Shown piece after piece: positions 26,422-34,111 of a stretch of 43,603 nt of DNA. The DNA comes from DASUTB01 sp036374835 (GTDB lineage: Bacteria > Actinomycetota > Actinomycetes > Jiangellales > Jiangellaceae). How positions within the stretch are numbered: the first letter of the stretch is position 1; each line of letters opens with the position of its first letter. The position numbers and the translations under genes are program-made. Below the pieces are notes generated by a model, which was not told the origin of the DNA, ran no database searches, and saw only the letters and a list, made by a program, of their open reading frames with translations. Where the stretch lies: the NCBI GenBank assembly GCA_036374835.1, contig DASUTB010000079.1:1-43603 (forward strand), given 5' to 3'.

Positions 26422-26865
26422 ATGTCGCGAAAGAACGCAGAGGTGTTCGACCACGTGATGCACACCGCCCATGCATGGCTGGCTGATATCGCCGAGGTCT
26501 TCGGCACCGACGATCAGCGGTTCGCCTACCGCCTGCTGCGTGCCTGGCTGCACACGATTCGGGACCGGATGACAGTTGACGAGGTGGTGCACTTCGGAGC
26601 CCAACTGCCGGAGTTGGTCCGGGGCGCGTATTACGACGGTTGGAATCCCGCGAAGGCCCCGGTGAAGTACGGGCAGGACGAGTTCGTTGCCCGGTTCGCC
26701 ACCGAGGCGAGGATCCCGGAGTCGGACGTCCCGTGGACGGCCGCCCGCGTCTCGCTCGTCATGCAGGCGCACGTTTCGCCGGGTCAGCTCGAGCACGCGC
26801 TTGCCCAGCTGCCGCAATGGCTGCGCGAGATCGTTTACGGCGTTGACCTGGCGGCCACCCGGTAG
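26422..26865 (+). CDS. DUF2267 protein
   Basis: 147 aa, GAGGAGGAG before ATG 26422. All-helical, with the DUF2267 signature AYRLLRAWLHTIRDRMTVDEVVHFGAQLPELVRGAYYDGW. Cytosolic protein of unknown function, common in actinobacterial stress islands beside Usp and Hsp20 genes. The stop almost touches the ferredoxin remnant on the other strand. Confidence 0.9.
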   Translation: MSRKNAEVFDHVMHTAHAWLADIAEVFGTDDQRFAYRLLRAWLHTIRDRMTVDEVVHFGAQLPELVRGAYYDGWNPAKAPVKYGQDEFVARFATEARIPESDVPWTAARVSLVMQAHVSPGQLEHALAQLPQWLREIVYGVDLAATR

Positions 26866-26869
26866 GGCG

Positions 26870-26953
26870 ACCGTAGCCCTTGCAGTAGTCGAGGTCGATG
26901 ACGTACCGCTGCCCGGGACCGAGTTTGATGATCGCGTTGTCCGGACAGGTCGC
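26870..26953 (-). pseudogene. ferredoxin-domain remnant (POR delta/GltD-tail type)
   Basis: The minus strand encodes ATCPDNAIIKL, then GPGQRYVIDLDYCKGYG. This is the linker and start of the second cluster of a 2[4Fe-4S] domain as found in pyruvate:ferredoxin oxidoreductase delta subunits and related flavoprotein tails (C-P-D-x-A-I ... D-Y-C-K-G-C-G). The final Cys of CKGCG is Tyr here, and neither the rest of the domain nor a start can be found, so it is a relic. The open frame around it (26759-27130) is otherwise meaningless. Confidence 0.6.
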
Positions 26954-26984
26954 GACTGCGGGTGTGGGGCAGTGCGGCCGTCCC

Positions 26985-27019
26985 GGGCCTTGAGTCCCTG
27001 ACGTCGGGACCTTCGCCCC
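26985..27019. promoter_or_regulatory. strong paired DosR-type boxes
   Basis: GGGCCTTGAGTCCC (26985-26998) and GGGACCTTCGCCCC (27006-27019), 9 of 10 matches each, starts 21 bases apart, 60-95 bases before the baeRF-like gene. Confidence 0.65.
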
Positions 27020-27079
27020 TTGGGAGCCGCATCGTCCGACGAGAGCCTGAAGGTCGTCCGCCGACCAGGAGGTTTCACC

Positions 27080-28273
27080 ATGACGACCCGGCCGCACATC
27101 GGTCCAGCCCTCAATGGCAAGTCGGTCCACGGGCAGGCGTTACTGGACGAAATGCGTGGACTCTGGGATCCGACTGGAACGCTGCTCTCGGTAGTCGTCA
27201 CCGTCCCTCCTGATCCGACCGCGCTGCGCGAGTTTCCCGCCCGGTTCGGTCGGCTGCTGGCCGCGACCCGGCCGGTCCGGGGCGTGAATGGCGTGCGCGG
27301 GGGAGAGCGCCGGCTCGAGGCGGCCAGGGATGCGGTACGTCGGGCCGTCAGCGCCGAACCCAGAGAGTGGTTCGGCCGGACGATGGTAATCGTGGCCTCG
27401 GCCGACGGTGGCGTGCTCGGACCGCGCCGGCTGCCGTGCGCGGTTCCCGACGTTGCGGTGTTCGGCCGTCGGCCTCACCTGCGTTCGGTGGTACGAGCCC
27501 ACCAGGCGTGCCGGCCGTTCTCGGTCGTGGTGCTGGACCGGCGGCATGCGTGGCTGTTCGACATCAGCGGCGACACTGTCCATCCGGTGCGGCGGCTCGA
27601 GGGCGACGGAGTGCGCGCTCATGCCTACGCCGGCTGGTACGGGCTCGAAGAGCTGCGGACTCGTCGGCACAAGTCCGAACTGGAGCGGCGTCATTACCAC
27701 GCCACGGCCGCTGCGCTCGAACGGCGCGGACCACCATCTGGGCGCCCACTCGTCGTCGGTGGGCACAAGGCCGGCGTCGCGGAGTTCCTCGCCGCGCTCG
27801 CCGCGCCACTACGTGGCAGGATCGCCGGTACGTTCACGATCGATCCGCACACGATGACACCCAATGAGGTGCGCGTGCGTAGTACCGCGGTCATGGCGGA
27901 GTGGGAGGCCGCGCGCCGGCGGCAGCTCGCGGCTGAGCTCGCCGCGTGGGAGGCGACCGGGCTGGCCGTACACGGAGTCGTTGGATCCGCCGAGGCCGTG
28001 AGCAGATCACTGGCCGACCTGCTCGTCGTTCGTGGAGACGAACTCATCCCGGGCTCGGTGTGCGACCAGTGCGGCATGCTGGGCATGATCACGCATCGCT
28101 GCCGGAACTGCGTGGCCCCGGTATATCCCGTACCTGACGTGATCGACGAGATGGTCGCACGGATGCTGGACAACCACGGGAGGCTGGATCTCGCCGGCGC
28201 CGCGCACGGCGTCAACGTGGCGGTCAGGCTGCATCACGATGCCTTGGCCAAATCCGCGGCACGACGGCTGTAG
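27080..28273 (+). CDS. baeRF/Rv2629-like release-factor-fold protein
   Basis: 397 aa from ATG 27080 (GGAGGT six bases upstream). The layout is that of the bacterial eRF1-like (baeRF) family: an N-terminal domain (LLSVVVTVPPDP), a middle domain with VVVLDRRHAWLFDI, RRHYHATAAALE and RPLVVGGHKAGVAEFLAAL, and a C-terminal zinc-knuckle-like VCDQCGMLGMITHRCRNC. The catalytic GGQ of release factors is not kept: the nearest Gly-Gly is GGHK. Mycobacterial Rv2629, annotated in the DosR regulon, is a relative. Ribosome-linked role is inferred from fold only. Confidence 0.8.
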   Translation: MTTRPHIGPALNGKSVHGQALLDEMRGLWDPTGTLLSVVVTVPPDPTALREFPARFGRLLAATRPVRGVNGVRGGERRLEAARDAVRRAVSAEPREWFGRTMVIVASADGGVLGPRRLPCAVPDVAVFGRRPHLRSVVRAHQACRPFSVVVLDRRHAWLFDISGDTVHPVRRLEGDGVRAHAYAGWYGLEELRTRRHKSELERRHYHATAAALERRGPPSGRPLVVGGHKAGVAEFLAALAAPLRGRIAGTFTIDPHTMTPNEVRVRSTAVMAEWEAARRRQLAAELAAWEATGLAVHGVVGSAEAVSRSLADLLVVRGDELIPGSVCDQCGMLGMITHRCRNCVAPVYPVPDVIDEMVARMLDNHGRLDLAGAAHGVNVAVRLHHDALAKSAARRL

Positions 28274-28296
28274 TTCGATCACGTTCGGCAGGCTTC

Positions 28297-28336
28297 ACGT
28301 CGCTTTACCAGGAATGCATGCCTGGTGAAGCGACGT
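28297..28336. terminator. long hairpin terminator
   Basis: ACGTCGCTTTACCAGG (28297-28312) pairs with CCTGGTGAAGCGACGT (28321-28336), 15 of 16 pairs plus one G-T; loop of eight. It separates the baeRF-like gene from the convergent pseudogene. Confidence 0.8.
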
Positions 28337-28341
28337 CAAAG

Positions 28342-29160
28342 CTAGTGATGCTGCTTCCTTTCTAACGGCGACTGCCGTGGGTAGAGCTTGGCGAGCACGT
28401 ATTCGCGGCGCACCTTGTGGGTGACGGTCAGCTCGTCGCCGACGGCGAACTCGCCGGGCACGATGCGGAACCGCCGGATCGCTTCGGCGCGGGAGTATGC
28501 ACCGTTGACCTCGTCGATCGCGGCCTGCACGGTGCCGAGCAGATCGGGATCGTCGCGAAGTTGCGCGATGGCGGCAGGGTGTCGGCTTGCCGTGATCCTG
28601 CTTCCAGAGCGCGAACGCCTCCTGGTCGAGCGAGACGAGCGCGGCAAGGTAGGGCTGGCGGTCACCGACCAGGACACTGGTCGATGAGCCAGTGCGCCCG
28701 CAGCCGGTCCTCGTACAACGCGGCCGCGATGTTCTTGCCGGCAGCGGTGACGATGAGATCCTTCTTGCGGCCGGCGATGGTGAGGTATCCGTCGTCGAGT
28801 CCTCCGAGGACGGCGGTGGCTCCGGAGTCACGGAGGATCCACTCAACCTGCTCCACGGAGGAGGTCTCGTAGATGGGCACCGTGACTGCGCCGGCGGTCA
28901 GGATCGCGAAGTCGCACAGCGTCCATTCGTAGCGTGTTGCCGACAGCACACCGATCCGGTCGCCCGGCGCGATGCCGGCGGCGATCAACCCGGCGGCGAG
29001 CGAGGTCACCTCGGCGGCGAACTCCCGCGACGTGACCGGGCGCCACTCATCATCGACATGGCGGGCGAAGATGCGTGGTCGGGCTGCCGCAGGGCGTGCC
29101 GCACCACGTCGTCAGTCGCGTTCGCGCCTGGGGACACCTCGTACCTCGGCGCAGTAGTCC
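28342..29160 (-). pseudogene. long-chain acyl-CoA synthetase, internally deleted and frameshifted
   Basis: Pieces of an AMP-forming acyl-CoA synthetase in three frames. From 29160 down: VRHALRQPDHA, a one-base loss, FARHVDDEWRPVTSREFAAE, SLAAGLIAAGIAPGDRIGVL, then IYETSSVEQVEWILRDSG joined directly to LDDGYLTIAGRKKDLIVT (several hundred residues including the AMP-binding core are missing), a frameshift before LVGDRQPYLAALVSLDQEAF, a second near 28.57 kb, and finally GDELTVTHKVRREYVLAKL to the stop. No catalysis possible. The box at 29.21 kb stands in its former promoter. Confidence 0.85.
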
Positions 29161-29204
29161 ACCGCGCATGGTTACACGGTGGCGTCCCGCGCGGCCTATT
29201 GCAT

Positions 29205-29218
29205 GGGCCGTTGGTCCT
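29205..29218. promoter_or_regulatory. DosR-type box
   Basis: GGGCCGTTGGTCCT, 8 of 10 fixed positions. It lies between the acyl-CoA synthetase relic (-) and the DUF7455-like/dehydrogenase operon (+), 121 bases before the latter. Confidence 0.5.
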
Positions 29219-29338
29219 GCGGCGCGATGTCCAACTTCCTCAGCAACTGACAACCAAGGCCCGTTCCGCCGTGCCGGCCGCGGCCGGATCGTAGACGGAA
29301 CCAGCGACCCTCACCGGGTCACGCGAAGGAGGTGCGCC

Positions 29339-29593
29339 ATGAGCGAACGATCCGAAAGCGTTGCGGATGGCCTGCGTGCGCCGATCGAGATCTGCGATCG
29401 ATGCGGGATGCGGGCCCGGCTACGTGTCGTCCTCGACAACGACGGGGTGCTTTGCTTCTGCAGCCACCACGCCCTGGAGCATCACGCTGCGCTGGAGCAG
29501 GTTGCGCGATCCATGGAAGAGATTCCGGACTGGACGGACGAGCTGGGGCGGGGTGGTGACGATGGACGAGATGACCGGCTGGTGGTCGGTTGA
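29339..29593 (+). CDS. DUF7455-like small zinc-binding protein
   Basis: 84 aa from ATG 29339 (GGAGGTGCGCC upstream; AAGGAGG). A Cys/His cluster EICDRCGMRARLRVVL...VLCFCSHHALEHH is the short zinc-ribbon pattern common in actinobacteria (C-x2-C ... C-x2-H-H). It overlaps the dehydrogenase gene by 32 bases in another frame, so both are translated from one message. Function unknown. Confidence 0.8.
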   Translation: MSERSESVADGLRAPIEICDRCGMRARLRVVLDNDGVLCFCSHHALEHHAALEQVARSMEEIPDWTDELGRGGDDGRDDRLVVG

Positions 29594-30674
29594 CGAGTTC
29601 GGCCCCGACAAGGTGCTGTTCGCGCGGTTACCGCAGGACTGCCGCGCAGTCGTGGTCGTCGACAACGTCGCCTTGGGACCGGCGATCGGCGGGGTCCGGA
29701 TGACGACATCGGTCGACGTCACCGAGGTGGCGCGGCTCGCCCGAGCGATGACGATCAAGAACGCTGCCGCCGGTCTCCCGTACGGCGGGGGAAAGGCCGG
29801 TATCACCGTCCCGGGCGAGTTGGCGGACGACTCCCGCGAGCCGGTGCTGCGCGCGTTCGCGGTGGCAATCCGGGAGCTCACCTCGTACATCCCCGGCCCG
29901 GACATGGGAACGGACGAGACGGCAATGGGCTGGATCCACGACGAGATCGCTCGTGCGGTCGGTCTGCCGTCCACGTTGGGCGGCATCCCGCTCGACGAGC
30001 TCGGTGCCACCGGGCACGGCCTGGCAGTCTGCGCCGAAACGCTGAGCGAGGCGGGCGTGCTGGACCTGGCCGGTGCCCGGGTCGCCGTGCAGGGATTCGG
30101 GGCGGTCGGTTCCCACGCGGCACTGCGGCTCGCCGAACTGGGCGCGACGGTCGTCGCGGTATCGGACTCCCGTGGCGCGACGCACGATCCGCAAGGTCTC
30201 GATGTCGGCTCGCTGGCCGAGTTCAAGCGCACCGGCACGAGCAGTGTGGCGGAGTTCCCGGGTGGCTCGAGCCTGCCCCGCGACGATGTCCTGACGCAGG
30301 ACTGCGATGTGCTCATCCCGGCGGCTCAACCCGACGTCATCACCAAGGAGAACGCCGACCTGGTTCGAGCGAAGGTGATCTTGCAGGGCGCGAACATCCC
30401 GGCGACCGCCGAGGCCGAGGAGATGTTGCATCGGCGCGGTGTGCTCAGCGTTCCCGACGTCATCGCCAATGCCGGCGGCGTGATCTGCGCAGCGGTCGAG
30501 CACCGCGGCGGGGGGCCGGAATCGGCATTCGCCACAATACGGTCGAAGATCCGAGCCGGCACGCTTGAACTGCTCGACCGGATCCGGTCCGGTGACCTTG
30601 AGCCACGAGAGGCCGCCGAGCGGATGGCACTCGAACGGGTTGCCGCGGCGCAGTCATACCGCAGGCGGTTCTGA
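29562..30674 (+). CDS. Glu/Leu/Phe/Val-type NAD(P)-dependent amino-acid dehydrogenase
   Basis: 370 aa from ATG 29562; the longer reading to 29361 is out of keeping with the family. Substrate domain motifs IGGVRMTTSVDVTEVARLA, MTIKNAAAGLPYGGGKAGI (catalytic Lys) and IPGPDMGTDE; cofactor domain VAVQGFGAVGSHAALRLAELG; C-terminal PAAQPDVITKENA and VPDVIANAGGVICA. Reversibly deaminates an amino acid, most likely glutamate, linking carbon and nitrogen pools and redox balance. About 40 residues shorter than typical GDH (about 410). No ribosome-binding site of its own is clear; coupling to the upstream gene is likely. Confidence 0.9.
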   Translation: MDEMTGWWSVDEFGPDKVLFARLPQDCRAVVVVDNVALGPAIGGVRMTTSVDVTEVARLARAMTIKNAAAGLPYGGGKAGITVPGELADDSREPVLRAFAVAIRELTSYIPGPDMGTDETAMGWIHDEIARAVGLPSTLGGIPLDELGATGHGLAVCAETLSEAGVLDLAGARVAVQGFGAVGSHAALRLAELGATVVAVSDSRGATHDPQGLDVGSLAEFKRTGTSSVAEFPGGSSLPRDDVLTQDCDVLIPAAQPDVITKENADLVRAKVILQGANIPATAEAEEMLHRRGVLSVPDVIANAGGVICAAVEHRGGGPESAFATIRSKIRAGTLELLDRIRSGDLEPREAAERMALERVAAAQSYRRRF

Positions 30675-30719
30675 CCCGAGCTGCCGTGTCCGGCCCGGTC
30701 CGAAATCGGTCGATAGGTC

Positions 30720-30733
30720 GGGACGTTCGGCCC
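30720..30733. promoter_or_regulatory. DosR-type box
   Basis: GGGACGTTCGGCCC, 9 of 10 fixed positions, 56 bases before the SPW-protein start. No good partner seen. Confidence 0.6.
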
Positions 30734-30789
30734 TATTCGCACACGCGGACGGGGCGAGGCTGGGTGTGAAGGAAAGGAGGTGGGGTCAA

Positions 30790-31221
30790 GTGTCGACACC
30801 GACACAACCCATCGAGAAGCACCCGGACCTCACCGGGATGCGGATGCGGTACGACCAGATCGCCGAGACCCGGACGGCCCAGCTGACCGACGGTCTGGCA
30901 TTCATGGCCGGGTTGTACCTCGCCATCTCCCCATGGGTGGTCGGCTTCACCGACCACTCTGCGCTGACCATGGCGAACATCTTCGTCGGCGTTGCCGTCG
31001 CGCTGCTGTCCATCGGATTCATGTCGGCGTTCGGTCGCACACACGGCATCGTCTGGGTCGCCCCCTTGCTGGGCGTCTGGACGATCGTCGCGCCCTGGGT
31101 CGTCGCCGACGCCGGATCGCCGGCAACCGAAGCCATCGTCAGCAATGTCATCGTCGGCGCGCTGATCGTGCTGTTCGCCCTGCCACAGATGTGGGCAGGC
31201 ATGCGCAGTGTGCGGACCTGA
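30790..31221 (+). CDS. SPW-repeat membrane protein
   Basis: 143 aa from GTG 30790, set by AAAGGAGGTGG nine bases upstream. Four hydrophobic helices in two repeats, each carrying the SPW mark: YLAISPWVVGF and WTIVAPWVVAD. Small integral membrane protein of unknown function, frequent in actinobacterial stress islands. A clean hairpin follows. Confidence 0.88.
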   Translation: MSTPTQPIEKHPDLTGMRMRYDQIAETRTAQLTDGLAFMAGLYLAISPWVVGFTDHSALTMANIFVGVAVALLSIGFMSAFGRTHGIVWVAPLLGVWTIVAPWVVADAGSPATEAIVSNVIVGALIVLFALPQMWAGMRSVRT

Positions 31222-31237
31222 TCCCGTTCGATTAGCC

Positions 31238-31263
31238 AATGGCGCCACCGAAGTGGCGCCATT
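31238..31263. terminator. perfect 11-bp hairpin, CGAA loop
   Basis: AATGGCGCCAC (31238-31248), loop CGAA, GTGGCGCCATT (31253-31263). Sits between the SPW gene and the radical SAM gene 25 bases later, so it ends or attenuates the SPW transcript. Confidence 0.8.
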
Positions 31264-31287
31264 CGGCCGTCCAGGTGGAGGAACTGC

Positions 31288-32502
31288 ATGGCTCCGAGTC
31301 GAGCGTCCGTGGCCGCACCGTCCAGCGGTGTGCGCGTCCCGCGCCACGCGGTCGGTGAGCGTCCGTTCATCGTCATCTGGGAAGCGACCCGCGCCTGCCC
31401 ACTGGCATGCCGGCACTGCCGCGCCGTCGCGGTGCCAGATCGGCACCCGGACGAGCTGAGCACGGATGAAGCGCAGGACCTGCTCGGCCAAGTGGCCGAT
31501 TTCGGTCGCCCGCCACCACTGTTCGTGATCACCGGAGGCGATCCGTTCCAGCGACCCGACCTGTGCCGGCTGGTCCGCCACGGTACCGAACTTGGTGTGC
31601 CGGTGGCCGTCGCGCCGTCCGGCACTCCCACGCTCACCGCAGCCGCCCTCGAAGCGGTCTACGAGGCGGGCGCGAAGGCGGTCTCGCTGAGCTTGGACGG
31701 GTCCACGGCCGCCACCCACGACGAGTTCCGCGGCGTCGAGGGCGTGTACGGGTGGACGTTGGACGCGTGGCGAACCGCCCGGCGGCTCGGCCTCCGGGTT
31801 CAGGTCAATACCACAGTCACCGGACACAACCTGGATGACTTGGCCGATATCGGCGCAGTCGTACGGGAGCAGGGTGCCATGCTGTGGAGCCTGTTCCTGC
31901 TCGTGCCGACCGGACGCGGGCGGCTGCTGCCGGCCCTGACCCCGCACGACGTCGAGGATGTGCTCAACTTCGGCTACGACATCGGAGCGGTACTGGCCAC
32001 GAAGACCACCGAGGCCCATCACTTCCGGCGAGTGGTGATCCAGCGTCGCATACTCGAGGAGCACGATGTCGACCACGAGAGCCTGCTCGGCCTCGGCCCG
32101 CAGTACCGCCGGCTGCGCGCCCGCCTCCACACGCTCGGACTCGATGCGGGCGACCGGCGGGCACGCCGTCCACCGCTCGACATCAACGCCGGCCGCGGCT
32201 TCGCGTTCGTCTCCCACACCGGCGACGTACATCCGAGCGGGTTCCTGCCGCTGGCCGCGGGCAACGTGCGGCAGGAGCCGCTCGTCGACATCTATCGCGC
32301 CGCCCCGCTGTTCACCGGTTTGCGCGACACCGACTCGCTGACCGGACGCTGCGGCGAGTGCGAATTCCGCACCGTCTGCGGCGGATCGCGCTCGCGCGCA
32401 TTCGCGGTGACCGGCGACCCGCACGCCGAAGACCCGTGGTGTTCCTACCGGCCCGGCAGCTTCCCCTTCCAAGACGACCTCGCGAGGATGATCTCCACAT
32501 AG
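31288..32502 (+). CDS. radical SAM/SPASM protein, TIGR04053-like
   Basis: 404 aa, GGAGG before ATG 31288. The [4Fe-4S] AdoMet cluster motif is WEATRACPLACRHC (Cys 37, 41, 44), GGDPF is the SAM-binding GGE-like turn, and the C-terminal SPASM-type cysteines are GRCGECEFRTVCGG and EDPWCSY. The opening RPFIVIWEATRACPLACRHCRA resembles TIGR04053 and the haem-d1/AhbD-NirJ neighbourhood. It may modify a peptide or tetrapyrrole; no obvious substrate peptide lies beside it. Followed nine bases later by the CapA-like gene. Confidence 0.88.
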   Translation: MAPSRASVAAPSSGVRVPRHAVGERPFIVIWEATRACPLACRHCRAVAVPDRHPDELSTDEAQDLLGQVADFGRPPPLFVITGGDPFQRPDLCRLVRHGTELGVPVAVAPSGTPTLTAAALEAVYEAGAKAVSLSLDGSTAATHDEFRGVEGVYGWTLDAWRTARRLGLRVQVNTTVTGHNLDDLADIGAVVREQGAMLWSLFLLVPTGRGRLLPALTPHDVEDVLNFGYDIGAVLATKTTEAHHFRRVVIQRRILEEHDVDHESLLGLGPQYRRLRARLHTLGLDAGDRRARRPPLDINAGRGFAFVSHTGDVHPSGFLPLAAGNVRQEPLVDIYRAAPLFTGLRDTDSLTGRCGECEFRTVCGGSRSRAFAVTGDPHAEDPWCSYRPGSFPFQDDLARMIST

Positions 32503-32511
32503 CCTGGGTGT

Positions 32512-33624
32512 GTGCGCAATGGGGTCGTGACGGTGTTCTTGTGCGGCGATGTGATGCTCGGCCGCGGCGTGGACCAGATCCTCGCCCACCCCGGCGACCC
32601 CGAACTAAGGGAGACATCGGTCCGTGACGCTCGGACCTACGTCAAGCTGGCCGAGCGGGTCAACGGACCGATCGGCTGCCCGGTCGACTTCGACTGGCCG
32701 TGGGGAGACGCGTTGCCGGTTCTGGACCGGATCCGTCCTGACGTTCGAGTGGTGAACCTCGAGACCAGCGCCACCCGGAGCGCCGAATTCGCGGCGGGCA
32801 AGGGCGTGCACTACCGGATGAATCCGGCCAACCTGCCCTGCCTGGCGGTGGGCGGACCGGACGCGTGTGTTCTGGCGAACAATCACGTGCTCGACTTCGG
32901 CCGCGGCGGTCTCGTTGAGACCCTTGACGCGCTCGCCAACGCCGGGCTTACGGCCGTCGGCGCCGGACGCGACCGCGAGCAGGCGCAGCGGCCGGCGATG
33001 ATCAGCACCGATCGCGGCACGCGGATCGTGTTGCTCGCAGTGGGGATGCCGACAGCGGGCGTACCGGCGTCATGGGCCGCGACGTCCGATCGCGCAGGTG
33101 TGGACTTCGTCGATGGACCGTCGGACGCGGCCGCAGACAGGCTGGCCGCACGAGTACGGCGGGCGAAGCGTCCCGGGGACGTCGCGATCGTGTCCATCCA
33201 TTGGGGGCCGAACTGGGGCTACGGAGTATCCCGGGACGAGGCTCGGTTCGCACACCGGCTGATCGATCTGGGCGTGGACGTGGTGCACGGACACTCGTCG
33301 CACCACCCCCGACCGATCGAGGTGTACCGCGGCAAGCTCATCCTCTACGGGTGTGGCGATTTCATCGATGACTACGAGGGCATCACCGGCTACGAGGAGT
33401 ATCGCGATGACCTGCGGCTGCTGTACTTCGCCTCGATTGAGCCGGCCAGCGGTGAGCTGGCCGGCCTCACGATGGTTCCGATGCAGGCGCGGCGGCTACG
33501 TCTCCACCACGCGTCGAGCGGCGACCGGGAATGGATACGGGCGACTCTCGACCGGGTCAGCCGCGACTTCGGGTCGCGAGTCGACATCCAGCCCGGCGGC
33601 ATGCTCACCCTGCGCCACGCGTGA
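32512..33624 (+). CDS. CapA-family metallophosphoesterase-like protein
   Basis: 370 aa from GTG 32512; GTGs at 32524 and 32527 are alternatives. CapA/PgsA motifs: LCGDVMLGRGVDQIL, VVNLETSAT, VLANNHVLDFGRGG, VSIHWGPNWGY and VVHGHSSHHPRPIEVYRGKLILYGCGDFIDDYE. No signal peptide or membrane anchor, unlike true capsule-synthesis CapA. Predicted metal-dependent phosphoesterase fold, role unknown. Likely co-transcribed with the radical SAM gene. Confidence 0.85.
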   Translation: MRNGVVTVFLCGDVMLGRGVDQILAHPGDPELRETSVRDARTYVKLAERVNGPIGCPVDFDWPWGDALPVLDRIRPDVRVVNLETSATRSAEFAAGKGVHYRMNPANLPCLAVGGPDACVLANNHVLDFGRGGLVETLDALANAGLTAVGAGRDREQAQRPAMISTDRGTRIVLLAVGMPTAGVPASWAATSDRAGVDFVDGPSDAAADRLAARVRRAKRPGDVAIVSIHWGPNWGYGVSRDEARFAHRLIDLGVDVVHGHSSHHPRPIEVYRGKLILYGCGDFIDDYEGITGYEEYRDDLRLLYFASIEPASGELAGLTMVPMQARRLRLHHASSGDREWIRATLDRVSRDFGSRVDIQPGGMLTLRHA

Positions 33625-33706
33625 AGCAACGACAGCGACGGCGCTGTTGGATATCGTGATGAAAGATCGGAGCGGGCAGGTGGCCGGCTGATGCGACGCG
33701 ACTGAA

Positions 33707-33742
33707 AGGACTCAGGGCCGATGGGTTTGGGACCGAAGGCCC
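33707..33742. promoter_or_regulatory. paired DosR-type boxes
   Basis: AGGACTCAGGGCCG (33707-33720) and GGGACCGAAGGCCC (33729-33742), starts 22 bases apart, in the 229-base gap before the small gene at 33854. Confidence 0.6.
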
Positions 33743-33853
33743 TCCCGAGTTTTCAGTGTGCAGTGAAACCTCGTGTTTGTCCGGTGTCCATCGGGCCACG
33801 CTTGTGCCGGTCCGTGGAGCAAAGCAACGGCCATGCGCAGAGAGGCGCTTGTC

Positions 33854-34111
33854 ATGGCAGCAGACAGCATGTTCGAGACGATGTACACGAGCTATGGCCG
33901 AATGGTCGAAGTGGGCCGACTCGGTCTCAAGCCGGATGAGTCGGCGGACGAGCGCGTGATCCTCGATGTGCCACGGCAGGACCCCCAGTACGACAGCATC
34001 TGGCTGGCGATGAGCCCGACCGAGGCTCGCGATCTGGCCGGATTGCTCATGCGGCATGCCGCAGCGGCTGAAGTACCGGCCTCGCCGGCGCCGATGATGC
34101 AGCAGGCGTGA
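33854..34111 (+). CDS. hypothetical 85-aa protein, Usp partner
   Basis: ATG 33854 with AGAGG upstream gives 85 aa: start MAADSMFETMYTSYGRMVEVG, then DERVILDVPRQDPQYDSIWLAMSPTEARDLAGLLM. Cytosolic, no motif recognised; an in-frame ATG at 33833 is possible. It precedes the universal stress protein by an overlapping GTGA, so the two are one operon behind the box pair. Confidence 0.75.
   Translation: MAADSMFETMYTSYGRMVEVGRLGLKPDESADERVILDVPRQDPQYDSIWLAMSPTEARDLAGLLMRHAAAAEVPASPAPMMQQA

Noticed and set aside
26759..27130. 123-codon minus-strand frame as an intact gene
   Set aside because: Only the ferredoxin-like core is meaningful; both flanks are unrelated, overlap the DUF2267 gene and the box region, and key cysteines are missing.
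29249..29262. GACAACCAAGGCCC as a second box near 29.2 kb
   Set aside because: Only its right half fits and its distance from the box at 29205 (44 bases) is outside the paired spacing.
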